Position numbers and translations under genes: made by a program
The notes under the pieces: model-generated
What the model saw: only the letters and a program-made list of their open reading frames with translations
Database searches by the model: none
Told to the model about the DNA's origin: nothing
Shown: positions 45,721 to 56,428 of the stretch, one piece after another
Numbering within the stretch: the first letter of the stretch is position 1
Layout: each line of letters starts with the position of its first letter
NCBI GenBank assembly: GCA_032622095.1
Contig: CP136065.1
Location: 66,391,031-66,455,030, forward strand
From: Siphonodentalium dalli
Lineage: Eukaryota; Mollusca; Scaphopoda; Gadilida; Siphonodentaliidae
DNA: 64,000 nucleotides
Direction: 5' to 3'

Positions 45721-46507
45721 CCTCGGTGCTACATGTATAATGTTCTATATCCAATTACCGTTTTTTGTGGATAACTCAATTTGAAAATTTGACCACCTCA
45801 TTTTCATATATGTCTGCTTTATGTTGTTTTCATCTGATGAAACAAAAAATAATCTGTTTAAATTGTTAAGCTTTAAATGTCAGTATAATTCTTGTAATTC
45901 GTTGAAATTTTTTTTGAAATAAAACTGCTGAAAATTTAGCTTTTATCGTGAATGTTAAAGTGGTTTGTAAATTAATTCAAAGTACATAACTCACACATCA
46001 TGTCATTTTCTGTGCTATTTTAACCAGAGAATTCTGCTAGAATTCGCATAATAGAGAGAAAGAGAGCACACATTCTAGACAGGCATGATGCTGGCCGTTA
46101 GTCCCCATTGCCAGGTAGAACATTGTAACCCTGAAATTAACGCGATCATGTGTTGCAAAATAAATCAATTCATTGGTCCAAAGTGGAGATAGAACAATAC
46201 AGCACTGACATAAATATTAATGTTGGAGATGGAACATATTTCCATAGCCTCCCATTAATATGTGGTATATGCTATACTCAATATCTTGTGTTATTCGGAC
46301 AGAAAATACCACGCCGAATCGAAAGATACCCTTATCTCATTCCCCCCGCCAAAATGGATATATAACATTTTAGCACCAAGGCGACTATCAGTTCAGGATA
46401 CTACCAGCCAACAAGTGCACAATTCATCACATCATTCTACATCGATTCTCAATAAAACAGCATCAAACTGAACAAAGAATTCAAGAGAGCGAAGGCAATT
46501 TCAGTGG
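45721..46507. other. Unassigned DNA with one stray minisatellite unit
   Basis: 46391-46447 reads TCAGTTCAGGATACTACCAG, CCAACAAGTGCACAATTCAT and CTACATCGATT: a single array unit with the array's left flank. The rest is unassigned. Confidence 0.55.
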
Positions 46508-46873
46508 TTAAAGATGCATAATCCCCTGAATTAAAGCTCCCAAATGACCATTTCTCTGGCTTCGAGGGTAAAAATTAATTGATTCGAGTCGAGGAACACA
46601 CCCATCAATGCTCTGAGTGATCAGATATCAATTTTTGAAATTTGTTATTTCTCGAGATGTGTACTTATCTGTGGCCTGGAAAAAAATTCATCAAGGTGAC
46701 AAATCTCGGACAAATTTCCTGATAATCAAGTGATAATATAGCTATATTTGATAGTGATTAGGATTTTTTGTTGTAATTAATCAATTCTGATAACTAAAGC
46801 GAATTTGAAGACATGTTGCTGTTGTTGTAACTTGATGATATGGTGACCGTCTGATCGGATTGAGTACCTTTAA
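46508..46873. mobile_element. PB3 TTAA element, full length, inverted
   Basis: It starts TTAAAGATGCATAATCCCCT and ends ATCGGATTGAGTACCTTTAA, with GATTCGAGTCGAGGAACACA inside. TTAA is present at both ends. It lies opposite to 28780-29157. Confidence 0.75.
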
Positions 46874-47024
46874 ATGTGCAAAAAATATATATAAGTCTGT
46901 AAAATCATAATAACCAAGATGAACATGAAGCAATAGATAAACTCAGGTTCTTATATTCATTATTGATAGTTATCCAACAACATAATTTTGGGTGTTGAAA
47001 CCATTGTTATGTAAACAAAACTGT

Positions 47025-47512
47025 TTAACCCTTTCAGTGCCAGGGGCCGATCTCATCGGCCCTAATTTACGGTCTGTAAAATCGGCCCTAAAAATAAAAA
47101 AAATAAAATTATTTATATTATTAAGTTTTTTTTTTTAGATTGTTTTTTTTTTGTGTGGGAATGCTTAAGCATGCTATAGCGAATTTAAAAACAAACTGGT
47201 TAAAACCTTAGGGGCATGTTATAACTCAAAACTATCACCAAGTATTCATAGTAATAATTTTGATGCCCATGAATAACGTAAGATTCCCTGGCACTAAACC
47301 TACAAAATAAGTCTGGCACTGAAAGAGAGTAGATTATAAGAAAAAATTATTAAAATTGTAAAAAATAATAACAAATGATGAAAATTTGTTAGGCCAATGC
47401 ATTCTCTTATATATGCGAGGCGACCTATGGTCGACTCGCATATATAAGAGAATGCATTGGCACAGGGAATATGGGTTGATACAAAAATCGGACTTGGCAC
47501 TGAAAGGGTTAA
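47025..47512. mobile_element. PB2 TTAA element with one hairpin module
   Basis: The left end TTAACCCTTTCAGTGCCAGG and the right end TTGGCACTGAAAGGGTTAA are inverted. Near the left end CCGATCTCATCGGCC forms a hairpin, and near the right end lies the 75-bp palindromic module (47393-47467). Its interior GCATGCTATAGC stretch keeps the uninterrupted site AATGCTTAAGCATG. Confidence 0.85.
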
Positions 47513-47757
47513 GTGATTTGTCAACAAATATCGCTGATCATGTAGTAAGTTCAAATATTTTAGTCTTTAAAACTAATCTAACATGTTAGTTTCAGAATAT
47601 TATTCAAAACTTTGACCTTTTCCAATGTTTTCCCTTAATTAGTTTTGATTAAACTTTGGTATGTAATTGGACTTTTGATCGGTAATGCCACCATAACAGT
47701 ACATAACATTTACATAACAATGGTTTCAATATGCAAAATCTCATTATTGGAGAGTTA
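47513..47757. other. Unassigned DNA
   Basis: It shares words with 34390-34640 (GTGATTTGTCAACAAA, TTTGACCTTT(T)CCAATGTTT), so it is probably an unnamed dispersed repeat. Confidence 0.4.
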
Positions 47758-48020
47758 TTAACCATTCCATGACTGGAGCCTCCTGAAATTTTGCAAAAAC
47801 CATGTGCCAATGCACTCTCTTATATATGAAAGTCTCCCATAGGGACCCTCGCATATATAAGAGAATGCACTAGCTTACTAGGTCAAGAAAAAATATTGTT
47901 AGGCCAATGCATTCTCTTATATATGCGAGCCTCCCTTTGGGAGACTCACATATATGTGAGAATGCACTGGCACAGGTCTTTAATGCTGCACCAGCGCAGC
48001 TCCCATCATGAAATGGTTAA
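47758..48020. mobile_element. PB5 TTAA element with two hairpin modules
   Basis: TTAACCATTCCATGACTGGA at the left and CTCCCATCATGAAATGGTTAA at the right are imperfect inverted repeats ending in TTAA. The two ~65-bp palindromes (47813-47875 and 47902-47967) are diverged relatives of those in PB1 and PB2. Confidence 0.75.
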
Positions 48021-48795
48021 TGAAATAAGAACGAAATAAAATATTTTTACATGTACCTTTTGATGGTTGTTGATCTAGACTTTTACGTTATTTTGCATGA
48101 ACCAACTTTGAAGGCCTTCAGTCCCTTGACATACGAGAAGGCAACAACTTATTCTATGAGCATTTAATTTCAAAACAAACAGGTCATACATATAAACTGG
48201 CCCAGATTTTATCAAACATTATTAGTCAACACATTTTCTCAAAAATTGCAGGTATAAATAATAAGTTTATAATATTAAGGTCTATATTCACACACGCTCA
48301 TGTTATCCATCATTCAGCGATGGTATTTAGGTTGTATCGGCATTTTTACTGTCATGCAGCGAGACACAATTCACGTCCACGATTGGTTGATCTGAATCCT
48401 ATAGTTTTAACACATTCTCATTCATTTCCCCATGAACAGACCATTACTCTATTAATTTATTGTTATATCTTTTCACTCGCTGTATGAGTCTAACAAGAGC
48501 ATCGATATCGAGTGGCAAAATACGCCTTGGTAATTTTTCAACTAGTGAAAATTGGCAGGTGGAACCTAAATTTGAACTTGACCTGTATTTTAGGCTAGTA
48601 TACTCACATACCAAATTTCAATCCTTTCAGTTGAGTCTATCTAAAGTTATCATCCGTAAACCAAAAGTGAACGGACGGACCAATAACATAGTACATCCCG
48701 TAATTAAAAAGAAGTAAATACGGTCGCTGAAATATGGATATCTTAGCGTGTGAGAAATAGGCAAAGAGTGGGGTTGACTAAACTTTAATTTAATT
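48021..48795. other. Unassigned DNA with one tandem-element monomer
   Basis: 48535-48690 carries TGAACTTGACCTGTATTTTA, CATACCAAATTTCAATC, GTTATCATCCGTAAACC and GAACGGACGGACC, a monomer with its tail. The remainder is unassigned. Confidence 0.5.
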
Positions 48796-49039
48796 TTAAC
48801 CCTTTCTGTACTAAATAGATTCTCCCAATCAGTCATGAAAGTATACATTGGACTAGTCTATTATATATTTGGAGGTGTTCAGGTAATAAAAGATAGATAA
48901 AAGATAAATAAAGTGCAGAGAAATTCATATTGATTGGTGGCAAATGTTTAGATAATAACGACCTACCCATTGAACTTATTATCTCAACATTTCCTGAGAG
49001 AACTACTCGTCAATGAGTATTAAGTATAGACAGGGTTAA
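48796..49039. mobile_element. PB4 TTAA element, complete
   Basis: TTAACCCTTTCTGTACTAAA at the left and TTAAGTATAGACAGGGTTAA at the right with the inner GTTTAGATAATAACG/TTATTATCTCAACATT hairpin. At 244 bp and non-coding, it is the most complete copy of the family. Confidence 0.8.
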
Positions 49040-49050
49040 CAAGAGGTATA

Positions 49051-49499
49051 CAAGCTTGATTATAGTGTGCCTGTCATTTGCAGAATGAGGTCCCCAGAGG
49101 GTGAATTTAGTGACGCTATCCCGCATAGCAGGCTAGCATCACTAAATTCACCCACTGGAGACCTCATTCTGCTTAGGCTTCATTTTCTATGGAAAGTTTC
49201 TTTATTATCAAATTTCTATAGAAACTTCTTCACATAGATTCTATTCTTTTTTAGTTTAGTTTCTCTATATCCCCAAATTAGCAGACGACACATTGAATAA
49301 TCAAGGATCCCAATGGGGGTACATCACAATATTCACCATTTGGGAACTTCAATCTGAGTCTATGTCCCACATAGCAGATGAAGCCATGCAGAATGAGGTT
49401 CCCAGATGGTGAATTTAGTGATAGTAGTCTGCTATGTGGGATATCGTCACTAACTTCACCCTCTGGGGACCTCATTCTGCACACTAAACTCAGGCTTGG
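49051..49499. mobile_element. PAL element, copy 4
   Basis: It runs from CAAGCTTGATTATAGTGTGC to CACACTAAACTCAGGCTTG, with two clear terminal hairpins (49083-49170 and 49388-49478) around the inner AGTTTCTCTATATCC region, here inverted relative to copy 2. Confidence 0.8.
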
Positions 49500-49684
49500 A
49501 GGAATACCAGGATAATGGCATAATAGGTCAATAATAATCAACTTCACAAACATTCTACTATAATCGATTCTACAAAAACATACTGAATGTGAATACAGTT
49601 TCACTTCGCAGTTCGTCATCCAGAAAAAAAATCACTAAAATCATCAGCAGTAACGGGCCGTAGATATAAATCATCAGAAAATCA

Positions 49685-49990
49685 ATTAAAGATGGTCAAT
49701 CTCTTCCATGCCACAATAACATATGGGAGACTCGAATATATACGAGAATGCACTGGCACATGTTCTTTAATGCTGCACCAACAGAGCTCCGGTCATGAAC
49801 GGGTTAAGGCATAACAAAGTGGTTCATTTCGATCATTGTGGTAAATATATAGTTAAAATACGATTTGCCATGATGGAGGCTGCTAACAAGATATAGTTGT
49901 CCTTCTTGGTATGCTGTGAACATTTATATTAATTGACAGAAACCTTTTTTGGGCAGGTGTCCTCGATTCATACCTATTATTTTATACCCA
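49685..49990. mobile_element. PB6 TTAA element, right-truncated, with an insertion
   Basis: It starts TTAAAGATGGTCAATCTCTT and continues with AACAAAGTGGTTCATT, GCTAACAAGATATAGTTGTC and TCCTCGATTCATACCTATTA as in 51520-52014. Between CCACAATAA and GGCATAAC a PB5-like fragment (49717-49806: GGAGACTCG.. to GAACGGGTTAA) interrupts it. No right terminal repeat remains. Confidence 0.65.
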
Positions 49991-50428
49991 CGGAATCTAT
50001 ATAAAACTTTCTGGGAAGAAATAAACAGCTCTCAAAGATTTATAAAGAACAATTTGAATACCTTTGAAACAGTAATTTAATGTTGATTTCATACAATGTG
50101 CATACATGGTGAAAATTTAATTCAAATAAAAAACTTGTTTCTTCGGCTTCCAGTGAAGTTATAAATGTGTTCACAAAATGAATATTCCGATCGATTATTT
50201 ACATCATAACTGGTTGCATATATAAAAACGCATGTGTCACCATCAATCAGAAAGCCATGTGACTGTAAATCGGAGGATTTATTCTCGCTTTGGCTGGAGA
50301 GGCAATACTTATTCTAATATGGTCAAGAAACCCAGCACAAATGAGAATTCATTCAACAAATTATTTCTGATCCCCAAATACAGAAGATGACATAAATATA
50401 AATGTATTTTTATGTGAATAGTAACAAT
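49991..50428. other. Unassigned DNA
   Basis: No feature was recognised. Confidence 0.3.
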
Positions 50429-50833
50429 CGTTGAAATAGTTTTCATTTGCAGAATGAGGTCCCACAAGGGTGAATTTAGTGACGCTATCCCGCAAGGTGG
50501 GCTATTAATCACCAAATTCACCTTCTGGGAACGTCATTCTGCTTTGGGAGACCTAGTATCAGATTGGTAATGTTCACCCATTAGTCACCTCGATTATGCA
50601 TTTCATCTTCTGCAAATTGGGGAATATAGAAACTGAACAGAAAGGAAAAAGTAACTAAAATCAATGTAAATTTGAGACTGTATGTAAATTTGAGACTGTA
50701 GGTACTCCCCAGAAGATGAGGTTAACAGAATGAGTTCGCTAGAGGGTGAATATTGTGCTGATAGCCCACTGTGCGGGGGTCACTAAATTCATCCTCTCGG
50801 GGACGTCATTCTGACACACTATTTCAACACTTG
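50429..50833. mobile_element. PAL element, copy 5
   Basis: The left hairpin contains GAATGAGGTCCCACAAGGGT. The inner TTCTGCAAATTGGGGAATAT matches copy 1. A diverged right hairpin ends TCATTCTGACACACTATTTC. A 19-bp word (TGTAAATTTGAGACTGTA) is duplicated at about 50663-50701. Confidence 0.7.
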
Positions 50834-51519
50834 ATTGCTAATACTAATAGTCACCCAGCACAACCCATGAGTGTTTCAAAGACCGTAAATACACATGTTG
50901 GTACTCAAATATATAAAACCAAATAGCACTGAGAAATGAAGAGTTTCACAAAACTACATATATGTATACAAGAGTAGACCGCTGGTCATTTGGTTTTAGT
51001 AACTCAGGGTTCGCTTTGAACTTGCCATTATTCACATTTGGAAAATATGATTCTCATTTGGCATGTAAGCTCTTAATTCTACTATAAAAACTATAAAAAA
51101 TAGTCTATAAAACAATCCAATCAATGTATTAATTTCTAGCAGTGGTTTATGTGGGGAGGGAAAGTTGTTTATATGATAATTAACCGGAGGAGGGATGAGG
51201 ATCTGATAAGAATTAGCTGCTTCCGGGAAGGATTCATTGTCTTTAGATGTCAACATGGCACACACAGTATGTAGATTACATGTAGGAGAAAGAATCAACA
51301 AGTTTTGTTTGGTCATGACATAGTAAATATATCATTCAATGGAAATCTTCAAAATTGTCATTTTATTGCATACAAATTAAATTTCCATAAACCCATTAAT
51401 TTTGGTCATATCATTTGGCAACTTGTAAAAAAAAATTGGCAAACAAGATTTTCATTTGACCAAAGTAAATTGTGGGCCAGCGCGAACCCTGCTCGAACTT
51501 TCGAGAATGAAAAATATTT
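50834..51519. other. Unassigned DNA
   Basis: GGGTTCGC..GCGAACCCTG words near 51008 and 51480 may mark an unnamed inverted-repeat element of about 480 bp; evidence is thin. Confidence 0.35.
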
Positions 51520-52014
51520 TTAAAGATGGTCTATCTCTTGCGGACCACAATTACAACAACATCATTTTTATAAAACCTGGTTTTAAGACTACAAATTAAC
51601 TTTTTTATGAAAAAAACACTGACAAACAGAAGATTGGGTGTATTATTTGCCTATAAAGGCACAATAAAGTGGTTTATTCCTGAGGTTGTAGAGCAAAATA
51701 TCTGACATTTTGCCTTGGTGCAAAGTGCTAACAAGATAAAGTTCTCCCACTTGCTATGATCCGAACGTTTCTGCTAGCTTTGTGGTAACATTCGGGGCAT
51801 AGCAAGTGTGAGACTGCCATCTCTATCTGAGATCGCGTGAAGTTTAATAGCCTGTAAATATATCCCAATTGATGGTATATATTTCATCAAAAATTCTAAA
51901 TAAAATCAATATTAATTAACAGAAGCGATTCCGACAGGGGTCCTTGATTCATATATATTATTTTATACCAGGAAACTATATAAAGCTTGTTATAGATAGA
52001 TAGACCATCTTTAA
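51520..52014. mobile_element. PB6 TTAA element, complete
   Basis: It starts TTAAAGATGGTCTATCTCTT and ends AGATAGATAGACCATCTTTAA, with TTAA on both sides. The interior contains ACTTGCTATGATCCGAACGT facing GGGGCATAGCAAGT. 495 bp, no coding frame. Confidence 0.8.
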
Positions 52015-52611
52015 AGGGCGACTGTGTAAATCCAGACATTTATGGGGCCATCTCCTAATATAATCAACAGAAAATATCCAATGAAAGAATTAATATGAGT
52101 CAAGAATGAGAGTTAAATACACTCACATACACAAACAACCAGATAATTATAACGAAAATGAGTAAAGGCTTAAACCATTTACTCATTTTCATTATAATTA
52201 ACGTGTTGTTTTATATCGTTCATAGAGTACATTAGTGTATTTTGCATTCATCCCCGATTCATTTGTTGCATATTTTCAGTTGAATAGAGTAGGAGATGGT
52301 CCCATAAAGGTACAGTCTTTAAAAAGAAAGAAATGCGGAGATAACACTTGATAATGCCGAACATAATTTTCTGAAACTTCTCCAGAGATTTTTCCAGGGC
52401 TCGAAATGCACACCTGTCACTGACTATCTCCTGGTGACAGGTAGATTTTTGTGCTACCTGTGACATAATAACCTTTGTAGACTCAAGTTCGGAATGTAGA
52501 TTATCTATCTTTGATAGTTTTAGACTTCTCTTTGACATTCCAGGTCAAATTAATATTGATGGGAATTATCAACAAACTGAGAATTTATTAATTGGGAGCT
52601 ACAGTAATGCC
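52015..52611. other. Unassigned DNA
   Basis: AAAATGAGTAAAGGCTTAAA and ACTCATTTTCATTATAATTA form a small inverted pair near 52155-52200. A minus frame at 52248-52538 reads protein-like but has no support. Confidence 0.35.
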
Positions 52612-52814
52612 CTAAGTAATCGACTCCTTAACCACAGCAGAATTATGGGTAACTTTTCAGGATTTAGTCGGAAATATGGTTTGTTGCCATCCATCGGAAA
52701 GCTCTCATTGAGAGCTTTCCGATGAATGGCAACATGCCATATTTCCGACTAAATCCTGAAAAGTTACCCATAATTCTGCTGTGGTTAAGGAGTTGATTAC
52801 TTAAGGCATTACTG
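52612..52814. mobile_element. TA-flanked palindromic MITE, complete reference copy
   Basis: This 203-bp almost perfect palindrome starts CAGTAATGCCCTAAGTAATC and ends GGCATTACTG, with TA on both sides. The arms carry CTTAACCACAGCAGAATTAT, TTTTCAGGATTTAGTCGGAA and GCCATCCATCGGAAAGCTCT. TA targets and a CAGT start suggest a Tc1/mariner or pogo-type source; that is inference. Confidence 0.85.
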
Positions 52815-52820
52815 TATTAC

Positions 52821-52930
52821 TCATTGAGAGCTTTCCGATGAATGGCAACAAGCCATATTTCCGACTAAATCCTGAAAAGTTACCCATAATTCTGCTGTGG
52901 TTAAGGAGTTGATTACTTAAGGCATTACTG
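52821..52930. repeat. Duplicated right half of the preceding MITE
   Basis: It starts at the MITE centre (CATTGAGAGCTTTCCGATGA) and ends GGCATTACTGTA. It shares the diagnostic GGAGTTGATTACTTAAGG of its neighbour rather than GGAGTCGATT of other copies, so it arose by local duplication. Confidence 0.75.
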
Positions 52931-53158
52931 TACTAAACATACTCCTTGAGTGAGATGCAGAGAACTCATTTTACGAGGGGCTAGCCAAGTAAAAAATAAT
53001 CCTCACATCGCACGAGAGGAGAAAACCTGTGTTATTCAGAACAGTTAGTTGTTGTTTATTTTATATTTTTTATACCCGTTTGTTACGACACAGACCATAA
53101 TTCAATACCTGGTTAGCCCTAACATGTCCCTAAAGCTACAACATCACCAGCTTTTCTG
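52931..53158. other. Unassigned spacer
   Basis: No recognised feature. Confidence 0.3.
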
Positions 53159-54046
53159 TTAACCCTTTGAGTGCCAGGTCCGATTTTTGTATCGACCCAT
53201 ATACCCTGTGCCAATGCATTCTCTTATATATGCGAGTCGACCATGGGTCGCCTACCATATATAAGAGAATGCATTCGCCTAACAATTTTTCATCATTTGT
53301 TATTATTTTTTTTATTTTTTTACAATTTTAATAATTGTTTCTTATATTCTTTAACAGGCTTATTTTGTAGGTTTAGGGCCAGGGAATCTTACGTTTTTCA
53401 TGGGCATCAAAATTATTACTATGAATACTTGGCGATAGTTTTGAGTTATAACATGCCCTATAGCATGCTTAAAGGTACTCAACCCGTAAAGAGGGTCCCC
53501 ATCTCAACAGATTCCAACAACAACAATCCGATCAGAGGGTCCTATATTACTATTTCTTTGGCTTTGGGGGTAAAAAATATTTGATTCGAGTCGAGGAACC
53601 CATCAAACAAAGCTCAGAGTCATTAGATATTGATTTTTGAAAATTCTTATGTTCTCGAGATGAGTACTTATAACTGCCGTCAATTTGGTAACATGCTCGA
53701 GATTTTACGCCAAAATTCTATTCAAACAGACAAGGATGGATAACTCTATAATCAAGTGGGTAATAAAACGAATTTTTTACTATCTTCTGGGCCAGAAAGA
53801 ATTCCCGATAATGAAAAATAATAGATTTCTAAAATCGATATCTAACAAATCTGAGCTTTGATGGGTGACTTCCTCGACTCGAATCAAATATTTTTGACCC
53901 CCGAAGCCATTGAAATAGTAATTGAGAGGAGTTTTATCGGGTTGAGTACCTTTAAGCATACTCCAAAAAAATTCAACCAAAAAAAATGTTTTTACAGAAT
54001 GTAAATTAGGGCCGATGAGATCGGCCCGTGGCACTCAAAGGGTTAA
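53159..54046. mobile_element. PB2 TTAA element interrupted by a PB3 element
   Basis: The left end TTAACCCTTTGAGTGCCAGG, hairpin module (53209-53279), inner GGGCATCAAAATTATTACTA, and right end CCGATGAGATCGGCCCGTGG CACTCAAAGGGTTAA match 47025-47512 in opposite orientation. The two are separated by the PB3 element at 53469-53955. Confidence 0.85.
53469..53955. mobile_element. PB3 TTAA element nested in PB2
   Basis: TTAAAGGTACTCAACCCGTA at the left and GGGTTGAGTACCTTTAA at the right, TTAA on both sides. The flanking host sequence TATAGCATGC and GCATACTCC equals the uninterrupted GCATGC TTAA GCATT of 47025-47512, giving a clean TTAA duplication. It contains two PB3-like stretches (GAGTCGAGGAACCCA and TCCTCGACTCGAATC) and is longer than other copies. 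Confidence 0.85.
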
Positions 54047-55466
54047 AACAATGCCAGTGACGCAAAAAATATGACGTCATGACCTAGTGCTGAGAGTTGG
54101 ATAACATCTTGAGAGTGGAATAACACATTCGGTCTTTCGAGAGTGGGAATATTATTTTATATTTTGACATAAAAAGTTGATGACAATATAATAAATTGTT
54201 TTACATTTCGAGCCCCGCATTAGACAGTGAAATAAATAATGTAAGCAGTGCTGCCTATATAAATTGCTGGTCTCAGATTCTGTGATAAGATATATACAGC
54301 TTTGTTCACACGAGAAAACAAAGACCATCTTCACTCGTCTAAAGAGTGTTGTTAAGACTATTTACAAACAAAAACACTTTAAAATCATTCAGCATCACTT
54401 GGGAGTCTTGGTATATAAAACAAAATTGTTGAAACAATTACTGACACAACTGCGATAACAAGTATCTAGTGATTGTCCTGTAAACAGCAGAAGTCCTTCC
54501 TAAGAGGAAAACACAGCAAGAGCACTTATTAGCCCTCACAATTCAGAAGACGGGTGTAATTGCGCCCGTAATATAATCAAAAGTTAGGTTTTTCTCAAAC
54601 AGAATGTCATTGTGGGATAGACCTATGTCCAGTTACACCTTCACATGCCCATAATTTAACTGAGATGGGAAAGGTTCTAAATATACATTCAAATAGTTCA
54701 TTATTGAATCAACGATTACAGTGACCATAAACATTTTGACAAGAGGGACGGGTGCAAATTATAGCAATCGTGAATTAAAAGTTGCGAGTGCATACATCTG
54801 CGAGAGCAATCGCTCACATCTCCTGGGAAGGACTGCAGCAGGTAAATAACCATTTCTCCTATTCAGTTATACAAGTACCGTAAATTTCTGAATAAATGAC
54901 TTACGCCTGTACTTTTGTTTACAAAGTTGAAATTTCAATTCCAGATGGTATTGCTTTTGAAGAGAGTGCTTGCTGGGTGAGTCACGTGATGTTAACAACA
55001 CCCTCCTATCATAGTTAGATAAAGGATTTCTCAATGTCTGGGCTATAAAGAGTTGTTACACAATCAGTTTTCCACTTGAGTTTGTCAAGGGAAGCTCATA
55101 ATATGGGAATCTTTGGATTTGATTTTGCGGCTTGAAAATGCTTATATTCTGCTAAAAAAAAAATGACGATCACCGGCTGGAATATCGACAAATCCAGGTC
55201 TTGATTCGGTTGATATGGACTGTTTTATGGTCATTCTTGCAAGTGTAGAACTGGCCCTCGACTTATACATGGGGCTCATGCCTTAGTTTTACCTCCATAG
55301 TTTCCCCTCGACTTAAACACGAATCGCATTATATTCGGAAATTTACGGTATACATCCATTTGGAGGGATGTTTTCATGCAAGTACAGAAAACGTAGGAAC
55401 CAATTAATTCATCGGTGGGGAGAAGACCAGAACTAGGAGAATAGTACCAATATCCTAACTGAGATA
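54047..55466. other. Unassigned intergenic DNA
   Basis: No repeat or gene was recognised. A plus-strand stretch at 54778-54841 ends GCAGCAG|GTAAAT and might be an exon border, but nothing joins it. Confidence 0.35.
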
Positions 55467-55572
55467 CAGTAATGCTCTAATTAATCGACCCGTTAACCAC
55501 AGCAGAATTATGGGTAACTTTTCAGGATTTAGTCGGAAATATGGCTTGTTGCCATTCATCGGAATGCTCTCG
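55467..55572. mobile_element. TA-flanked MITE, left half
   Basis: CAGTAATGCTCTAATTAATC to CGGAATGCTCTCGG; the right arm is absent. Confidence 0.7.
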
Positions 55573-56032
55573 GGCATGCCAAGAATGTCTAAATTGGGGC
55601 ATAATACAATTGGATTCACAGGGCAATGGTGTCATTCGATCATTTGGGGTATTTGCTTAGCAACCGTTGATACCCTTAAATACAAGTTAGGATCAGACTT
55701 CTGGCCAGATATATCTCAAATTTCACAATATGGTGTTGACTGCATCAAAGACGCCATTTCCTTGGGCTGAATTACGACCGTAAAAGCTATAATTGTATTT
55801 TACTTTAAATATCGGGTAGATGCCTAGCAACCGTTACCAGGGAGTGACCACGTGGCAATGTAACCAGATCGTAAAATAATCAGTGGTCCATGGGGAACAT
55901 ACATCTAAAGTTTCAGAAATGTGACACCACTTGAACATAAACAACACCATACATCTAAACGCTGGCCACAATATAAAACATACCACTGGGAGCCCAGGTG
56001 TCGATCGTTGTGGGGAGCCAGGGTTCAAAGGG
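55573..56032. other. Non-repetitive spacer between MITE copies
   Basis: Moderately GC-rich with two TAGCAACCGTT words (about 55659 and 55827). A 64-codon plus frame ends at 55770, but its start lies in the MITE. On the minus strand this is downstream of the AT-hook gene's stop. Confidence 0.35.
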
Positions 56033-56219
56033 TTAACCACAGCAGAATTATGGGTAACTTTTCAGGATTTAGTCGGAAATATGGCTTGTTGCCATTCATC
56101 GGAGAGCTCTCCCCGAGAGCTTTCCGATGAATGGCAACAAGCCATATTTCCGACTAAATCCTGAAAAGTTACCCATAATTCTGCTGTGGTTAAGGGGTCG
56201 ATTAATTAGAGCATTACTG
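56033..56219. mobile_element. TA-flanked MITE lacking its first 26 bp
   Basis: It begins at the internal TTAACCACAGCAGAATTATG, directly after AGGGTTCAAAGGG, and continues as a full palindrome to GAGCATTACTG followed by TA. The breakpoint is the same TTAA as in the copy at 27158. Confidence 0.75.
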
Positions 56220-56290
56220 TAACTTGAGACATTGTCCAACAGTGCAATGACATTTCAAAATCAGACATCAATATCGTTAATTGTTCGACT

Positions 56291-56428
56291 TGGTCCATAA
56301 ACAAAGGCAGGTTAGCTATGTATTTGGTCTGCATCATGGTCCATAAACAAAGGCAGGTTAGCTATGTATTTGGTCTGCATCATGGTCCATAACAAAGGCA
56401 GGTTAGCTATGTATCTGGTCTGCATCAT
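56291..56428. repeat. Three 46-bp tandem units in the 3'UTR/stop region
   Basis: TGGTCCATAAACAAAGGCAG, GTTAGCTATGTATTTGGTCT and GCATCA repeat three times, the third with two changes. The array's edge reaches the stop codon of the minus-strand gene, whose TGATGCAGACC is part of the last unit. Confidence 0.85.

Noticed and set aside
53159-54046. Reading the whole 888 bp as one larger autonomous transposon
   Set aside because: The uninterrupted relative at 47025-47512 shows it is a smaller element with a nested insertion, and no transposase frame exists.
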